From assembly GCA_046724665.1 (NCBI GenBank), contig JBKOWZ010000185.1:1-18474 (forward strand): DNA of 18,474 nucleotides, given 5' to 3'. The first letter of the stretch is position 1. Every line of letters starts with the position of its first letter. The position numbers were made by a program, and so were the translations under genes. Positions 7,436 through 15,223 of the stretch are shown here, piece by piece. A model generated the notes under the pieces. The model did not search any database. It saw only the letters and a program-made list of their open reading frames with translations, and was not told where the DNA came from. This DNA comes from Actinocrinis sp046724665. Lineage in GTDB: Bacteria; Actinomycetota; Actinomycetes; Streptomycetales; Catenulisporaceae.

Positions 7436-8943
7436 GTGCTCGCTCCGCTCGCGATCGTCTCCATGATGCGATCGGCGGTCACGTCCGGGCCGTTGGCGAT
7501 CTGGGCCACCAGCCTGCGGTCGCGCAGCACGCCGATGGTGTGGCTCAGCCGCAGCACCTCCTCCAGCTCGGCGGAGATGTAGAGCAGGGCCATGCCCTCC
7601 TCGGACAGGGACACCACCAGCTTCTGGATCTCGGCCTTCGCGCCGACGTCGATGCCCCGCGTCGGCTCGTCGAGGATCAGCAGCTTCGGCTGGGTGATCA
7701 GCCAGCGGGCCAGCAGCACCTTCTGCTGGTTGCCGCCGCTGAGGGTGGCGACCTTCGCCTCGGGATTGGCCGGCCTGATGTCCAGCGCCGCGATGTACTT
7801 CGCCACCAGCTCGTCGCGCTGCGCCGCCGGGATCGGCCGGAGCCAGCCGCGGGCCGCCTGGAGGGCCAGGATGATGTTCTCCCGCACCGTCAGCTCGGGC
7901 ACCAGGCCCTCGCTCTTGCGGTTCTCCGAGCAGAACGCGATGCCGTGGGCGATCGCCGTGCCGGGAGAGTCCAGCGAGACCTTGCGGTCCCCGATCCGGA
8001 CCTCGCCGCTGTCCGCCCCGTCCGCCCCGAACAGCAGCCTGGCCGACTCGGTGCGCCCGGAGCCGAGCAGCCCGGCGAGGCCGACCACCTCGCCCCGGTG
8101 GATGGACAGGTCGAAGGGCTCGATGGCGCCCTTGCGGCCGAGGCCCCTGGCCTCGACCAGCGGGTCGCCCACCGCCGGGCGGATGTGCTCGGTCAGCTCC
8201 TCGAGGTCGCCGAGCTCCCGGCCGATCATCTTCTGCACCAGGGCCACCTGGTTCAGCTCGGCGACCTGGTACTCGCCGACCAGCTGCCCGTTGCGCAGGA
8301 TGGTCATGCGGTCGCAGACCTCGTAGATCTGGTCCAGGAAGTGCGAGATGAACAGGATCGCCACGCCGTCGGCCTTCAGCCAGCGCATCACGCCGAACAG
8401 CTGCTCGACCTCGTCGCGGTCGAGGCTGGAGGTCGGCTCGTCCAGGATCAGCACCTTGGCGTCGATGCCGACCGCGCGCACGATCGCCACCAGCTGCTGG
8501 ATCGCGAGCGGGTAGGCGCCGAGCGGCGCGGAGACGTCAAGCTCGAGGCCCACCCGCGCGGCCAGCTCGGCGGCCCTGCGGCGCAGCTCGCGCCACCGGA
8601 TCGCCCCGCGCCGGGTGGGCTCGCGCCCCAGCAGGATGTTCTCCGCGACCGTGAGGTTCGGGCAGAGGTTGACCTCCTGGTACACGGTGCTGATCCCGGA
8701 CTGCTGCGATTGCAGCGGGCTGCCGAACCTGACCGGTGCGCCGTTCAGCAGGATCCGGCCCTCGTCGAGCTCGTACACGCCGGTCAGGACCTTGACGAGC
8801 GTGGACTTCCCGGCGCCGTTCTCGCCCAGCAGGGCGTGGATCTCGCCGGGCAGGAGGCGGAAGTCGACGCCTGACAGGGCCCGGACTCCGGGGAACTGCT
8901 TACTGATGCCCGTCATCTCCAGGACGGGTTGCGGCTCTGCCAT
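7432..8943 (-). CDS. ytfR: Sugar ABC transporter ATP-binding protein, YtfR-like (two ATPase domains)
   Basis: A 503-aa double nucleotide-binding protein of the RbsA/XylG/YtfR group, which energises the importer. Domain 1 has Walker A GENGAGKST (40-48), Q-loop Q89 (YQEVNL), an atypical signature region LAIQQ (146-150) and Walker B VLILDEP (164-170). Domain 2 has a degenerate P-loop, GLLGSGRTE, a canonical LSGGNQQKV signature and LLILDEPTRGID. The unequal halves are normal for this family, and AIQQ recalls E. coli YtfR. The ATG at 8943 is preceded by GGAGG at 9-nt spacing. The open frame continuing upstream overlaps the binding-protein gene in another frame and is not real coding. It follows a 74-bp gap with a 17-bp hairpin, then overlaps the first permease by 4 bp. 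Confidence 0.93.
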   Translation of the reverse strand: MAEPQPVLEMTGISKQFPGVRALSGVDFRLLPGEIHALLGENGAGKSTLVKVLTGVYELDEGRILLNGAPVRFGSPLQSQQSGISTVYQEVNLCPNLTVAENILLGREPTRRGAIRWRELRRRAAELAARVGLELDVSAPLGAYPLAIQQLVAIVRAVGIDAKVLILDEPTSSLDRDEVEQLFGVMRWLKADGVAILFISHFLDQIYEVCDRMTILRNGQLVGEYQVAELNQVALVQKMIGRELGDLEELTEHIRPAVGDPLVEARGLGRKGAIEPFDLSIHRGEVVGLAGLLGSGRTESARLLFGADGADSGEVRIGDRKVSLDSPGTAIAHGIAFCSENRKSEGLVPELTVRENIILALQAARGWLRPIPAAQRDELVAKYIAALDIRPANPEAKVATLSGGNQQKVLLARWLITQPKLLILDEPTRGIDVGAKAEIQKLVVSLSEEGMALLYISAELEEVLRLSHTIGVLRDRRLVAQIANGPDVTADRIMETIASGAST

Positions 8944-8969
8944 GGCAGCGCGCCTCCGATTCTCCGGGG

Positions 8970-9008
8970 CCGGCGCCGGGCGGGGCGTGCGGCCCCGCCC
9001 GGCGCCGG
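8970..9008 (-). terminator. Strong stem-loop between binding-protein and ATPase genes
   Basis: A 17-bp perfect inverted repeat has arms at 8970-8986 and 8992-9008 (CCGGCGCCGGGCGGGGC and its complement) and a 5-nt loop. It starts 9 bp after the stop codon of the binding-protein gene, and there is no T-run after it. In many importers such a hairpin protects the binding-protein mRNA or partly stops transcription, so that binding protein exceeds membrane components. That role is inferred here. Confidence 0.75.
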
Positions 9009-9017
9009 AGTACGGGC

Positions 9018-10022
9018 TCAGTACTTGCGGGTGGGCAGAGCGGCGGCCGCCTGGTCCTGGGTGAAGTCGCTCTCCTTGGTCTTGATCCACCGGGGCAGGT
9101 CGGTCTTGCCGGCGGCGACCTGCTTGACGGCGTCCATCAGCTGCGGGCCGAGCAGCGGGTTGCACTCGGAGATCGCGTTGATCTTGCCCTGGGACATCGC
9201 CACGAAGCCGTCGTGCACGCCGTCGATGGTCACGATCTTGATGTCCACGCCCGGCTTCTTGCCGGCCGCCTCGATCGCCTGGATGGCGCCGAGGCCCATG
9301 TCGTCGTTCTGGGCGAACAGCACGTTGATGTCGGGGTGGGACTGGAGGAAGGCCGCCATGACCTGCTTGCCGCCGTCCCGGGTGAAGTTGCCGGTCTGGG
9401 TGACCACGATCTTCCAGCTCGGGTCGCTGGCCGCCAGCACCTTCGCGAAGCCCTTGGTCCGCTCGATCGCGGGGGCCGAGCCGGTGGTGCCCTCCAGCTG
9501 CGCGATCTTCACCGGGCCGGAGAAGCCCTTGAGGACGCCCTCCAGCAGGTGCGCGGCGCGCTCGCCCTCCCACTCGAAGTCCGAGCCGATGAGCGTGACG
9601 TACAGCGACGGGTCGGAGACCTCCACCGAGCGGTCGGTCAGGATCACCGGGATCTTCGCCGCCTTGGCCTCCTGCAACACGGTGTCCCAGCCGGTGACGA
9701 CCACCGGCGAGAACGAGATGACGTCGACCTTCTGCTGGATGTAGGAGCGGATCGCCGCGATCTGGTTCTCCTGCTTCTGCTGGGCGTCGGAGAACTTGAG
9801 GTTGATCCCGGCTTCCTTGGCCGCGTCCTTGACCGACTGGGTGTTCGCGGCCCGCCAGCCGCTCTCCGAGCCGACCTGCGAGAAGCCGAGGGTGAGGGTC
9901 TTGGAGCCGCCGCCTCCGCTGGACGAGCCGGAGGGGGTGTTGGTGGTCTTGGCACACGCGGCGAGCGCGCCGGTGGCGGCGACGGCAGCGGTGCCTGTCA
10001 GGAAATGACGCCTGTTGAGCAT
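9018..10022 (-). CDS. ytfQ: Sugar ABC transporter substrate-binding lipoprotein, YtfQ-like (Tat)
   Basis: A 334-aa periplasmic-binding-protein type 1 (Peripla_BP_4) lipoprotein. The leader NRRHFLTG is a twin-arginine motif, followed by a hydrophobic stretch and a lipobox LAAC with Cys23, then a Ser/Gly-rich tether. The mature part starts TLTLGFSQVGSESGWRAAN, almost the YtfQ signature, with QQKQENQIAAIRSYIQQ, SPVVVTGWDTVL, LTDRSVEV and FAQNDDMGLGAIQAIE following. E. coli YtfQ binds galactofuranose; neighbouring araBDA genes suggest L-arabinose or an arabinofuranose here. The ATG at 10022 has AAGGGAG 5 nt upstream. It is separated from araA by a 156-bp gap with a 14-bp hairpin, so it may have its own promoter, which I could not identify. 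Tat export of a lipoprotein is common in actinomycetes. Confidence 0.93.
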   Translation of the reverse strand: MLNRRHFLTGTAAVAATGALAACAKTTNTPSGSSSGGGGSKTLTLGFSQVGSESGWRAANTQSVKDAAKEAGINLKFSDAQQKQENQIAAIRSYIQQKVDVISFSPVVVTGWDTVLQEAKAAKIPVILTDRSVEVSDPSLYVTLIGSDFEWEGERAAHLLEGVLKGFSGPVKIAQLEGTTGSAPAIERTKGFAKVLAASDPSWKIVVTQTGNFTRDGGKQVMAAFLQSHPDINVLFAQNDDMGLGAIQAIEAAGKKPGVDIKIVTIDGVHDGFVAMSQGKINAISECNPLLGPQLMDAVKQVAAGKTDLPRWIKTKESDFTQDQAAAALPTRKY

Positions 10023-10114
10023 TACTTCTCCCTTGAAGTCGCGCGGTGCGGGCTCGTGCTGAGCTGTGGGCTACGCGGATTTATTCGTGATGCGGAAGGT
10101 GGTGCGTTGCCCTA

Positions 10115-10148
10115 CCCCGGCCGCGCCTGTGCGGAGGCGCGGCCGGGG
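10115..10148 (-). terminator. Stem-loop after araA (terminator or attenuator)
   Basis: A 14-bp perfect inverted repeat, CCCCGGCCGCGCCT with its complement, has arms at 10115-10128 and 10135-10148 and a 6-nt loop. It lies 30 bp beyond the araA stop. No T-run follows on the minus strand, so it is an I-shaped hairpin of the kind proposed as an actinobacterial terminator. It could separate araBDA from the transporter genes, or allow partial readthrough. Confidence 0.65.
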
Positions 10149-10178
10149 ATTCTGGCGTGCGGCGCTGTCATCGGTGGT

Positions 10179-11720
10179 TCACAGAACCCGGGCAAGCCGG
10201 TAGTAGGCCTGGTTCCAGCGCAGCTCCTTCGCGAACTGCCTGACCGTGGTGTCCGCGTCGATGACGAGCAGTTCGACGCCGAGCATCTCGGCCAGGTCGT
10301 GCAGCTCCTCGGCGCCGAGCGCCGCAGTCAGCACCGTGTGGTGAGGAGCCCCCGCAGTGAGCCAGGCTTCTGCGGAAGTGTGCAGGTCCGGCCGGGGCGA
10401 CCACACCGCGCGCGCGACCGGGAGGCGCGGCAGCGGCTCGAGCGGCGGCACGACGTCGATCTCGTTGGCCACCAGCCGGAAGCGGTCGCCGAGGTCGGCC
10501 AGGCCGACGACCATCGCGGGACCCGGGGCGGCGTCGAAGACCAGGCGCACCGGGTCCTCGCGCCCGCCGATGCCCAGCGGGTGGATCTCGCAGGACGGGG
10601 TCCGCACCGCGATGGAGGGACAGACCTCGAGCATGTGCGCGCCGAGGATCAGCTCGCTGCCGGGCGTCAGGTGGTAGGTGTAGTCCTCCATGAACGAGGT
10701 GCCGCCCGGCAGCCCCGCGGAGGCGGCCTTGAGCGTGCGCAGCAGCAGCGAGGTCTTCCAGTCGCCCTCGCCGCCGAAGCCGTAGCCGTCGGCCATCAGC
10801 CGCTGCACCGCGAGGCCGGGCAGTTGGCGCAGCCCGCCCAGGTCCTCGAAGTTCGTGGTGAAGGCGCGAAAGCCCCCGGCGGTCAGGAAGTCGCGCAGCC
10901 CCAGCTCGATCCGCGCCGCGTAGCGCAGCGACGCGTGCCGCTCGCCGTCGGAGCGCAGTTCGGCGGCGACCTCGTAGCTGTCCTGGTACTCCTTGACCAG
11001 CGCGTCGATCCGGGCGTCGGAGACCGCATCGACCACCGCGACCAGGTCGTTGACCCCGTAGGTGTTCACCGAGACGCCGAAGCGCAGCTGCGCCTCGACC
11101 TTGTCGCCCTCGGTCACCGCGACGTCGCGCATGTTGTCGCCGAACCTGGCCAGCTTCAGCGAGCGCACCTGCGCCAGCCCGGTCGCGGCCCGCGTCCACG
11201 CGCCGATCCGCTCGGCCACCGCGGGGTCGCTCGCGTGCCCGGCCACCGTCTTGCGCGCCACGCCGAGCCGCGTCTGCACGAACCCGAACTCGCGGTCGCC
11301 GTGCGCGGCCTGGTTCAGGTTCATGAAGTCCATGTCGATCGAGCCCCACGGCAGCTCGACGTTCGCCTGCGTGTGCAGGTGCAGCAGCGGCTTGTCGAGC
11401 GCGTCGAGCCCCGATATCCACATCTTCGCCGGGGAGAAGGTGTGCATCCAGGCGATCAGGCCGATGCAGCGGTCCGCGCCGTTCGCCTCCAGGCACACCC
11501 GGCGGATCGCGTCCGCGTCGGTGAGCACCGGCAGCCACACGATCCGCACCGGCGTCGGCGGCCGGCCGCCCAGGTCGCGCAGCGCGTCGGACAGCGTCTC
11601 GGCTATCCGCCGCGACTGCTCGGCGACCTGCCGAAGGGTGTCCTCGCCGTAAAGGCCCTGACTCCCGGTGAGGAACCAGACCTCGTGCTCGGCGTCGGGG
11701 GCGGCGTCCAGTGACGTCAT
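10179..11720 (-). CDS. araA: L-arabinose isomerase
   Basis: A 513-aa cytoplasmic enzyme that converts L-arabinose to L-ribulose, the first catabolic step. It aligns by eye along its whole length with E. coli AraA (500 aa): EVWFLTGSQGLYGEDTLRQV at the start, WMHTFSPAKMWI (91-102), SIDMDFMNLNQ (128-138), ARFGDNMRDVAVTEGDKV (191-208) and DGYGFGGEGDWK (311-322). The Mn ligands equivalent to E. coli Glu306, Glu333, His350 and His450 are Glu318, Glu345, His362 and probably His461 (GAPHHTV). The ATG at 11720 overlaps the araD stop as ATGA. An open frame upstream in the same phase only shadows araD. All key residues are present, so the gene should be functional. Confidence 0.97.
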   Translation of the reverse strand: MTSLDAAPDAEHEVWFLTGSQGLYGEDTLRQVAEQSRRIAETLSDALRDLGGRPPTPVRIVWLPVLTDADAIRRVCLEANGADRCIGLIAWMHTFSPAKMWISGLDALDKPLLHLHTQANVELPWGSIDMDFMNLNQAAHGDREFGFVQTRLGVARKTVAGHASDPAVAERIGAWTRAATGLAQVRSLKLARFGDNMRDVAVTEGDKVEAQLRFGVSVNTYGVNDLVAVVDAVSDARIDALVKEYQDSYEVAAELRSDGERHASLRYAARIELGLRDFLTAGGFRAFTTNFEDLGGLRQLPGLAVQRLMADGYGFGGEGDWKTSLLLRTLKAASAGLPGGTSFMEDYTYHLTPGSELILGAHMLEVCPSIAVRTPSCEIHPLGIGGREDPVRLVFDAAPGPAMVVGLADLGDRFRLVANEIDVVPPLEPLPRLPVARAVWSPRPDLHTSAEAWLTAGAPHHTVLTAALGAEELHDLAEMLGVELLVIDADTTVRQFAKELRWNQAYYRLARVL

Positions 11721-12433
11721 TGTTCGTTGGCTCCGTCCGCAGGGGGCTGTTGCCCGTAGACGTGGGTGTAGCGGTGGTGCAGCGCGTCGATGTCGGCGCT
11801 GGGGATCGGGATCGGCTCGCCGTAGGCGCGGGCCAGGTGCACGGTGCGCGCCACGTCCTCGGTCATCACCGCGGCCTTGACCGCGGCGCGCGCGTTCTTG
11901 CCGATGGTGAACACGCCGTGGTTGCGCATCAGCACCGCGGGGGAGCGGTGCCCGGCCAGAGTCTCGACGATGCCCTTGCCGATCGCCTCGTCGCCGATCA
12001 GCGCGAACGGCCCGACCGGGATCTCGCCGCCGAACTCGTCGGCCATCGCGGTGATCACGCACGGGACGGCCTCGCCGCGCGCGGACCAGGCCGTCGCATA
12101 GGTCGAATGCGTGTGGACCACGCCGCCGACGTCGGGGCGGTGCCGGTAGACGTAGGCGTGCGAGCCGGTGTCGCTGGACGGCTTGAGCCCGCCCTCGACG
12201 ACGTTGCCGTCCAGGTCGCACAGGACCATCGACTCGGGAGTCAGCTCCTCGTAGTCGAGACCGCTCGGCTTGATGACCATCAGGTCTGCCCCGGGAACAC
12301 GTGCGGAGACGTTTCCCGCGGTCCAGGTGACCAGCCCGTAGCGCGGCAGCAGTTCGTGCAGCCGGCAGACCTCGTCGCGCAGCCGGTCGATCACGCCGCG
12401 CAGCGCGTCGTCTATGTGCTCTGAGCCGCTCAT
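11717..12433 (-). CDS. araD: L-ribulose-5-phosphate 4-epimerase
   Basis: A 238-aa class II aldolase-fold enzyme that epimerises L-ribulose 5-phosphate to D-xylulose 5-phosphate, feeding the pentose phosphate pathway. Visible motifs are WTAGNVSAR (37-45), IKPSGLDYEEL (54-64), SSDTGSHAYVYR (86-97), HTHSTYATAWSARG (107-120) and NHGVFTIGKN (171-180). Likely Zn ligands are Asp88, His107, His109 and His172, matching E. coli Asp76, His95, His97 and His171. The length is normal for the family (about 231 aa in E. coli). I took the ATG at 12433, which lies 2 bp after the araB stop (TGAAGATG), so ribosomes can restart there. Its own stop overlaps araA. Confidence 0.96.
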   Translation of the reverse strand: MSGSEHIDDALRGVIDRLRDEVCRLHELLPRYGLVTWTAGNVSARVPGADLMVIKPSGLDYEELTPESMVLCDLDGNVVEGGLKPSSDTGSHAYVYRHRPDVGGVVHTHSTYATAWSARGEAVPCVITAMADEFGGEIPVGPFALIGDEAIGKGIVETLAGHRSPAVLMRNHGVFTIGKNARAAVKAAVMTEDVARTVHLARAYGEPIPIPSADIDALHHRYTHVYGQQPPADGANEQ

Positions 12434-12435
12434 CT

Positions 12436-14145
12436 TCAGCCCCCGTTCCCGTCGTGCGCGGCGAGCCGGATCGCGCGTAGGCGGTGCAGGACCTCGTTCG
12501 CGCCGCGCCCGAAGTAGTCGTGCAGCCTCACATACTCCGCGTAAAGGGCGTCGTACGCAGCGGCGCGCTGCGGATCCGGCGTGTAGACGGCGCGCTCGAT
12601 CTTCCCCATCGACCGCGCGGCCGCGGGCACGTCCGGGTACGCCCCGGCGGCCACCGCCGCGTGGATCGCGGAGCCGAGCGCGGGACCCTGCGACGACCCG
12701 ATGAGGCTGAGCGGCCGGCGGGTGATGTCGGCGTACAGCTGCATCAGGAAGGCGTTCTTCATCAGCCCGCCGGCGACCACGAACTCGGAGACCGGCACGC
12801 CGCTGCTCTCGAAGGCCTCGATGATCACCCGGGCGCCGAACGCGGTCGCCTCCATCAGCGCGCGGTAGACCTCGTGCGGCTTGGTGCTCAGCGTCAGGCC
12901 CGCGATCATCCCGGACAGGTGGTGATCGACCAGCACGGACCGGTTCCCGCTGTGCCAGTCGAGCGCGACCAGCCCGTGCGCGCCGACCGGCTGCGCCGCC
13001 GCCTGCTCGGTGAGCAGGTCGTGCACCGATATCCCGCGCTCGGCGGCCTCGGCCTGCACGGCGCCGGGCACGGACTGCTCGGTGAACCAGGCGAAGATGT
13101 CGCCGACGCCGCTCTGCCCGGCCTCGTAGCCCCAGAGCCCGGAGACGATGCCGCCGTCCACCGCCCCGCACATGCCGGGGACCTCGGCCAGCCGCTCGCC
13201 GTTCATCACGTGGCAGGTGGACGTCCCCATGATCGCGACCATCTGGCCGGGGTCGATCGCCTGCGCCGCCGGGGCGGTCACGTGCGCGTCCACGTTCCCG
13301 ACGCACACCGCGATCCCCTCGGGCAGCCCGGTCCACGCGGCGGCCTGCGCGGTGAGCGATCCGGCGCGTGCGCCGAGCGGGGAGATGCCGGGCTCGCCGG
13401 GTGCCAGGTCCAGCTTCGCGGTGAAGTCGGCGAAGCCGGGGTTGAGCGCGGCCAGGAACGCGGCCGAGGGCCGCGCGCCGTCCTGGAGGATTCCCTTGTA
13501 CCCGGCGGTGCAGGCGTTGCGGGTCTCGACCCCGCACAGCTGCCAGGTGATCCAGTCCGCCGCCTCGATCCAGCGCTCGGCGCGCGCGTAGATCTCGGGG
13601 TCCTCCTCCAGCAGTTGCAGGCCCTTGGCGTACTCCCACTCGGAGGAGATCTTGCCGCCGTACCGGGCGATCCACGGCTCGTTGCGCTTGTGCGCGAGGG
13701 CGTTGATCCGGTCGGCCTGCGGCTGCGCGGCGTGGTGCTTCCACAGCTTGACATAGGCGTGCGGCCGGGTGCGCAGCTCGTCGAGCTCGCACAGCGGCGT
13801 GCCGTCGGCCAGCGTCGGCAGCACGGTGCACGCCGTGAAGTCGATGCCGATCCCGATCACCCGTGCCGGGTCGATCCCGGCGTCCGCGACGGCCGCGGGC
13901 ACCGCGCGGCGCAGCACCTCGCGGTAGTCGTCGGGATGCTGGAGCGCCCAGTCGGGCGGCAGCGGGCCGCCGCCCGGCAGCGCGGCGTCGAGCACGCCGT
14001 GCGCGTACTCGTGCACCGCCGTGCCCAGTTCGGCGCCGTCCGCGACCCGGACCACGAGGGCCCGGCCGGAGAGCGTGCCGTAGTCCACCCCGACGACGTA
14101 GCGGGCGTCGTCGTCGCCGTGGCTGTTGTGAGCGTTAACATTCAT
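12436..14145 (-). CDS. araB: L-ribulokinase
   Basis: A 569-aa FGGY carbohydrate kinase that phosphorylates L-ribulose with ATP. Motifs are GVDYGTLSGRALVV (19-32, phosphate-binding), IGIGIDFTACTVLPT (97-111, with the Thr-Ala-Cys-Thr typical of ribulokinase), ISSEWEYAKGLQLL (166-179), GNVDAHVTAPAA (283-294, with catalytic-base candidate Asp286), MGTSTCH (306-312) and VAGGLMKNAFLMQLYADI (457-474). The length matches E. coli AraB (566 aa). The ATG at 14145 has AAGGG upstream with 7-nt spacing; a GTG six codons earlier lacks this support. The gene begins 37 bp after the regulator's stop. Codons 2-7 contain an operator-like palindrome (14127-14140), so the gene's start is also a probable regulatory site. 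Confidence 0.96.
   Translation of the reverse strand: MNVNAHNSHGDDDARYVVGVDYGTLSGRALVVRVADGAELGTAVHEYAHGVLDAALPGGGPLPPDWALQHPDDYREVLRRAVPAAVADAGIDPARVIGIGIDFTACTVLPTLADGTPLCELDELRTRPHAYVKLWKHHAAQPQADRINALAHKRNEPWIARYGGKISSEWEYAKGLQLLEEDPEIYARAERWIEAADWITWQLCGVETRNACTAGYKGILQDGARPSAAFLAALNPGFADFTAKLDLAPGEPGISPLGARAGSLTAQAAAWTGLPEGIAVCVGNVDAHVTAPAAQAIDPGQMVAIMGTSTCHVMNGERLAEVPGMCGAVDGGIVSGLWGYEAGQSGVGDIFAWFTEQSVPGAVQAEAAERGISVHDLLTEQAAAQPVGAHGLVALDWHSGNRSVLVDHHLSGMIAGLTLSTKPHEVYRALMEATAFGARVIIEAFESSGVPVSEFVVAGGLMKNAFLMQLYADITRRPLSLIGSSQGPALGSAIHAAVAAGAYPDVPAAARSMGKIERAVYTPDPQRAAAYDALYAEYVRLHDYFGRGANEVLHRLRAIRLAAHDGNGG
14127..14140. promoter_or_regulatory. LacI-type operator-like palindrome inside the araB start (O2)
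   Basis: The sequence TGTGAGCGTTAACA matches the perfect palindrome TGTTAGCGCTAACA at 12 of 14 positions, with the central GCG intact. It occupies codons 2-7 of araB. A closer copy (13 of 14) overlaps the regulator promoter at 15484-15497. Such sites are bound by LacI-family proteins in actinobacteria, and the AraR-like protein encoded next door is the obvious candidate. Confidence 0.65.
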
Positions 14146-14182
14146 GGGGCACCCTTGCCACACCTTTCGTCGGGCTCGCCGG

Positions 14183-15223
14183 TCAGTCGGTCGGTCGGGT
14201 GGCGGACGCGCGGACCACCAGGCCCGGCTCGATCGAGACGTGCGGGACCACGGCCGGCAGGCCGCGCTGGTCGGCGTTGATCAGCTCGACCAGCGCGCGC
14301 AGGGCCCGGCGGCCGAGCTCGTCGAAATCCTGGCGCACCGTGGTCAGCGGCGGCCCGAAGTACTCGGCCTCCGGGATGTCGTCGAACCCGATGATGCTGA
14401 CGTCTTCCGGGATCCGGCGGCCGGCCTGCTGCAACGCGCGCAGCAGGCCGAGGGCCATATGGTCGTTCGCGCAGAAAACGGCGGTGATGGCGGGGTCGGC
14501 GGCGACCCGGCGGCCGAGCTCGAAGCCGGTGCGCGACGACCAGTCGCCGCCGGTCAGCGGGCTGGGCACCGGCGCGCCGCGGGACTCGAGGGTGCGCCGC
14601 CAGCCGAGCTCGCGCTCCTGCGCGTCGAGCCAGGATGCGGGGCCGGCCACGTGATGCACGGTGCGATGGCCGAGGTCCAGCAGATAGGAGGTGGCGCGCT
14701 CGGCGCCGGCCTCGTTGTCCACCGCGACCGAGGCGAGCGAGACATGGGTGCCGGTACCGCAGCCGACCGCGACCAGCGGCACGTCGGACCGCACGTTGGC
14801 CAGCGCGCCGACCGCCGTGGTCTGTGGGGCGATCACGATGATCCCCTCGACCGCCTGGTCGCGCAGCCGCTCGACCGCGTCGAGCACGGACCGCCGGTCG
14901 AGCGCGGCCAGCGCGGCGACCGTGACGAAGTAGTCGTGCTGCTTCGCGGCCTGCTCGATGCCGTAAAGCATCGAGGCGGGGCCGTACAGCGTCGTGTTGA
15001 AACTGATCACGCCGAGGGTGTTGGTGCGCCGGGTGACCAGCGTGCGTGCGGCCGCGTTGGGCCGGTACCCCAGCTCGCGGATGGCGGCGAGCACGCGCTC
15101 GCGCGTGGCCGGCCGGACGTTGGGGTGATCGTTGAGCACGCGCGAGACGGTCTGATGCGAGACCCCGGCGATCCGGGCGACATCGGCCATGACCGGTGCG
15201 CGGTCTCCGTCGATGACCGGCAT
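14183..15223 (-). CDS. araR: LacI-family transcriptional regulator of the arabinose genes (AraR-like)
   Basis: A 346-aa repressor-type regulator. The N-terminal helix-turn-helix is ADVARIAGVSHQTVSRVLN (13-31), followed by the hinge YRPNAAARTL (53-62) with the Leu expected to enter the minor groove. From residue 67 a periplasmic-binding-protein-like sensor domain follows (NTLGVISFNTT, PLVAVGCGTG, VDNEAGAERAT, VFCANDHMALGLLRAL, VSIIGFDDIPEAEYFGPPLTTVRQD). ATG 15223 was chosen because GGAGGGAGG lies 9 nt upstream; the same frame is open to 15511, but that part covers the promoter and leader. The ligand is probably L-arabinose or a derivative. LacI-type AraR with araBDA is known from Corynebacterium glutamicum. 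Two operator-like palindromes (14127-14140, 15484-15497) point to autorepression and control of araBDA. Confidence 0.92.
   Translation of the reverse strand: MPVIDGDRAPVMADVARIAGVSHQTVSRVLNDHPNVRPATRERVLAAIRELGYRPNAAARTLVTRRTNTLGVISFNTTLYGPASMLYGIEQAAKQHDYFVTVAALAALDRRSVLDAVERLRDQAVEGIIVIAPQTTAVGALANVRSDVPLVAVGCGTGTHVSLASVAVDNEAGAERATSYLLDLGHRTVHHVAGPASWLDAQERELGWRRTLESRGAPVPSPLTGGDWSSRTGFELGRRVAADPAITAVFCANDHMALGLLRALQQAGRRIPEDVSIIGFDDIPEAEYFGPPLTTVRQDFDELGRRALRALVELINADQRGLPAVVPHVSIEPGLVVRASATRPTD

Noticed and set aside
8944..9957. Upstream in-frame extension of the ATPase gene (up to 841 codons)
   Set aside because: It overlaps the binding-protein gene in another frame and has no recognisable domain; a strong ribosome-binding site precedes the ATG at 8943.
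9213..11714. 833-codon plus-strand open frame opposite the binding-protein gene and araA
   Set aside because: Its translation is low-complexity (Arg/Val/His/Gln-rich) with no motifs, and it crosses two genes with full family conservation on the opposite strand.
11721..12221. Upstream in-frame extension of araA (680 codons) and, similarly, of araD (to 13831)
   Set aside because: Both extensions are Arg-rich shadows of the upstream gene; the chosen starts give family-typical lengths and ATGA or 2-bp junctions.
12484..14280. 598-codon plus-strand open frame opposite araB
   Set aside because: It is an antisense shadow of a fully conserved ribulokinase gene.
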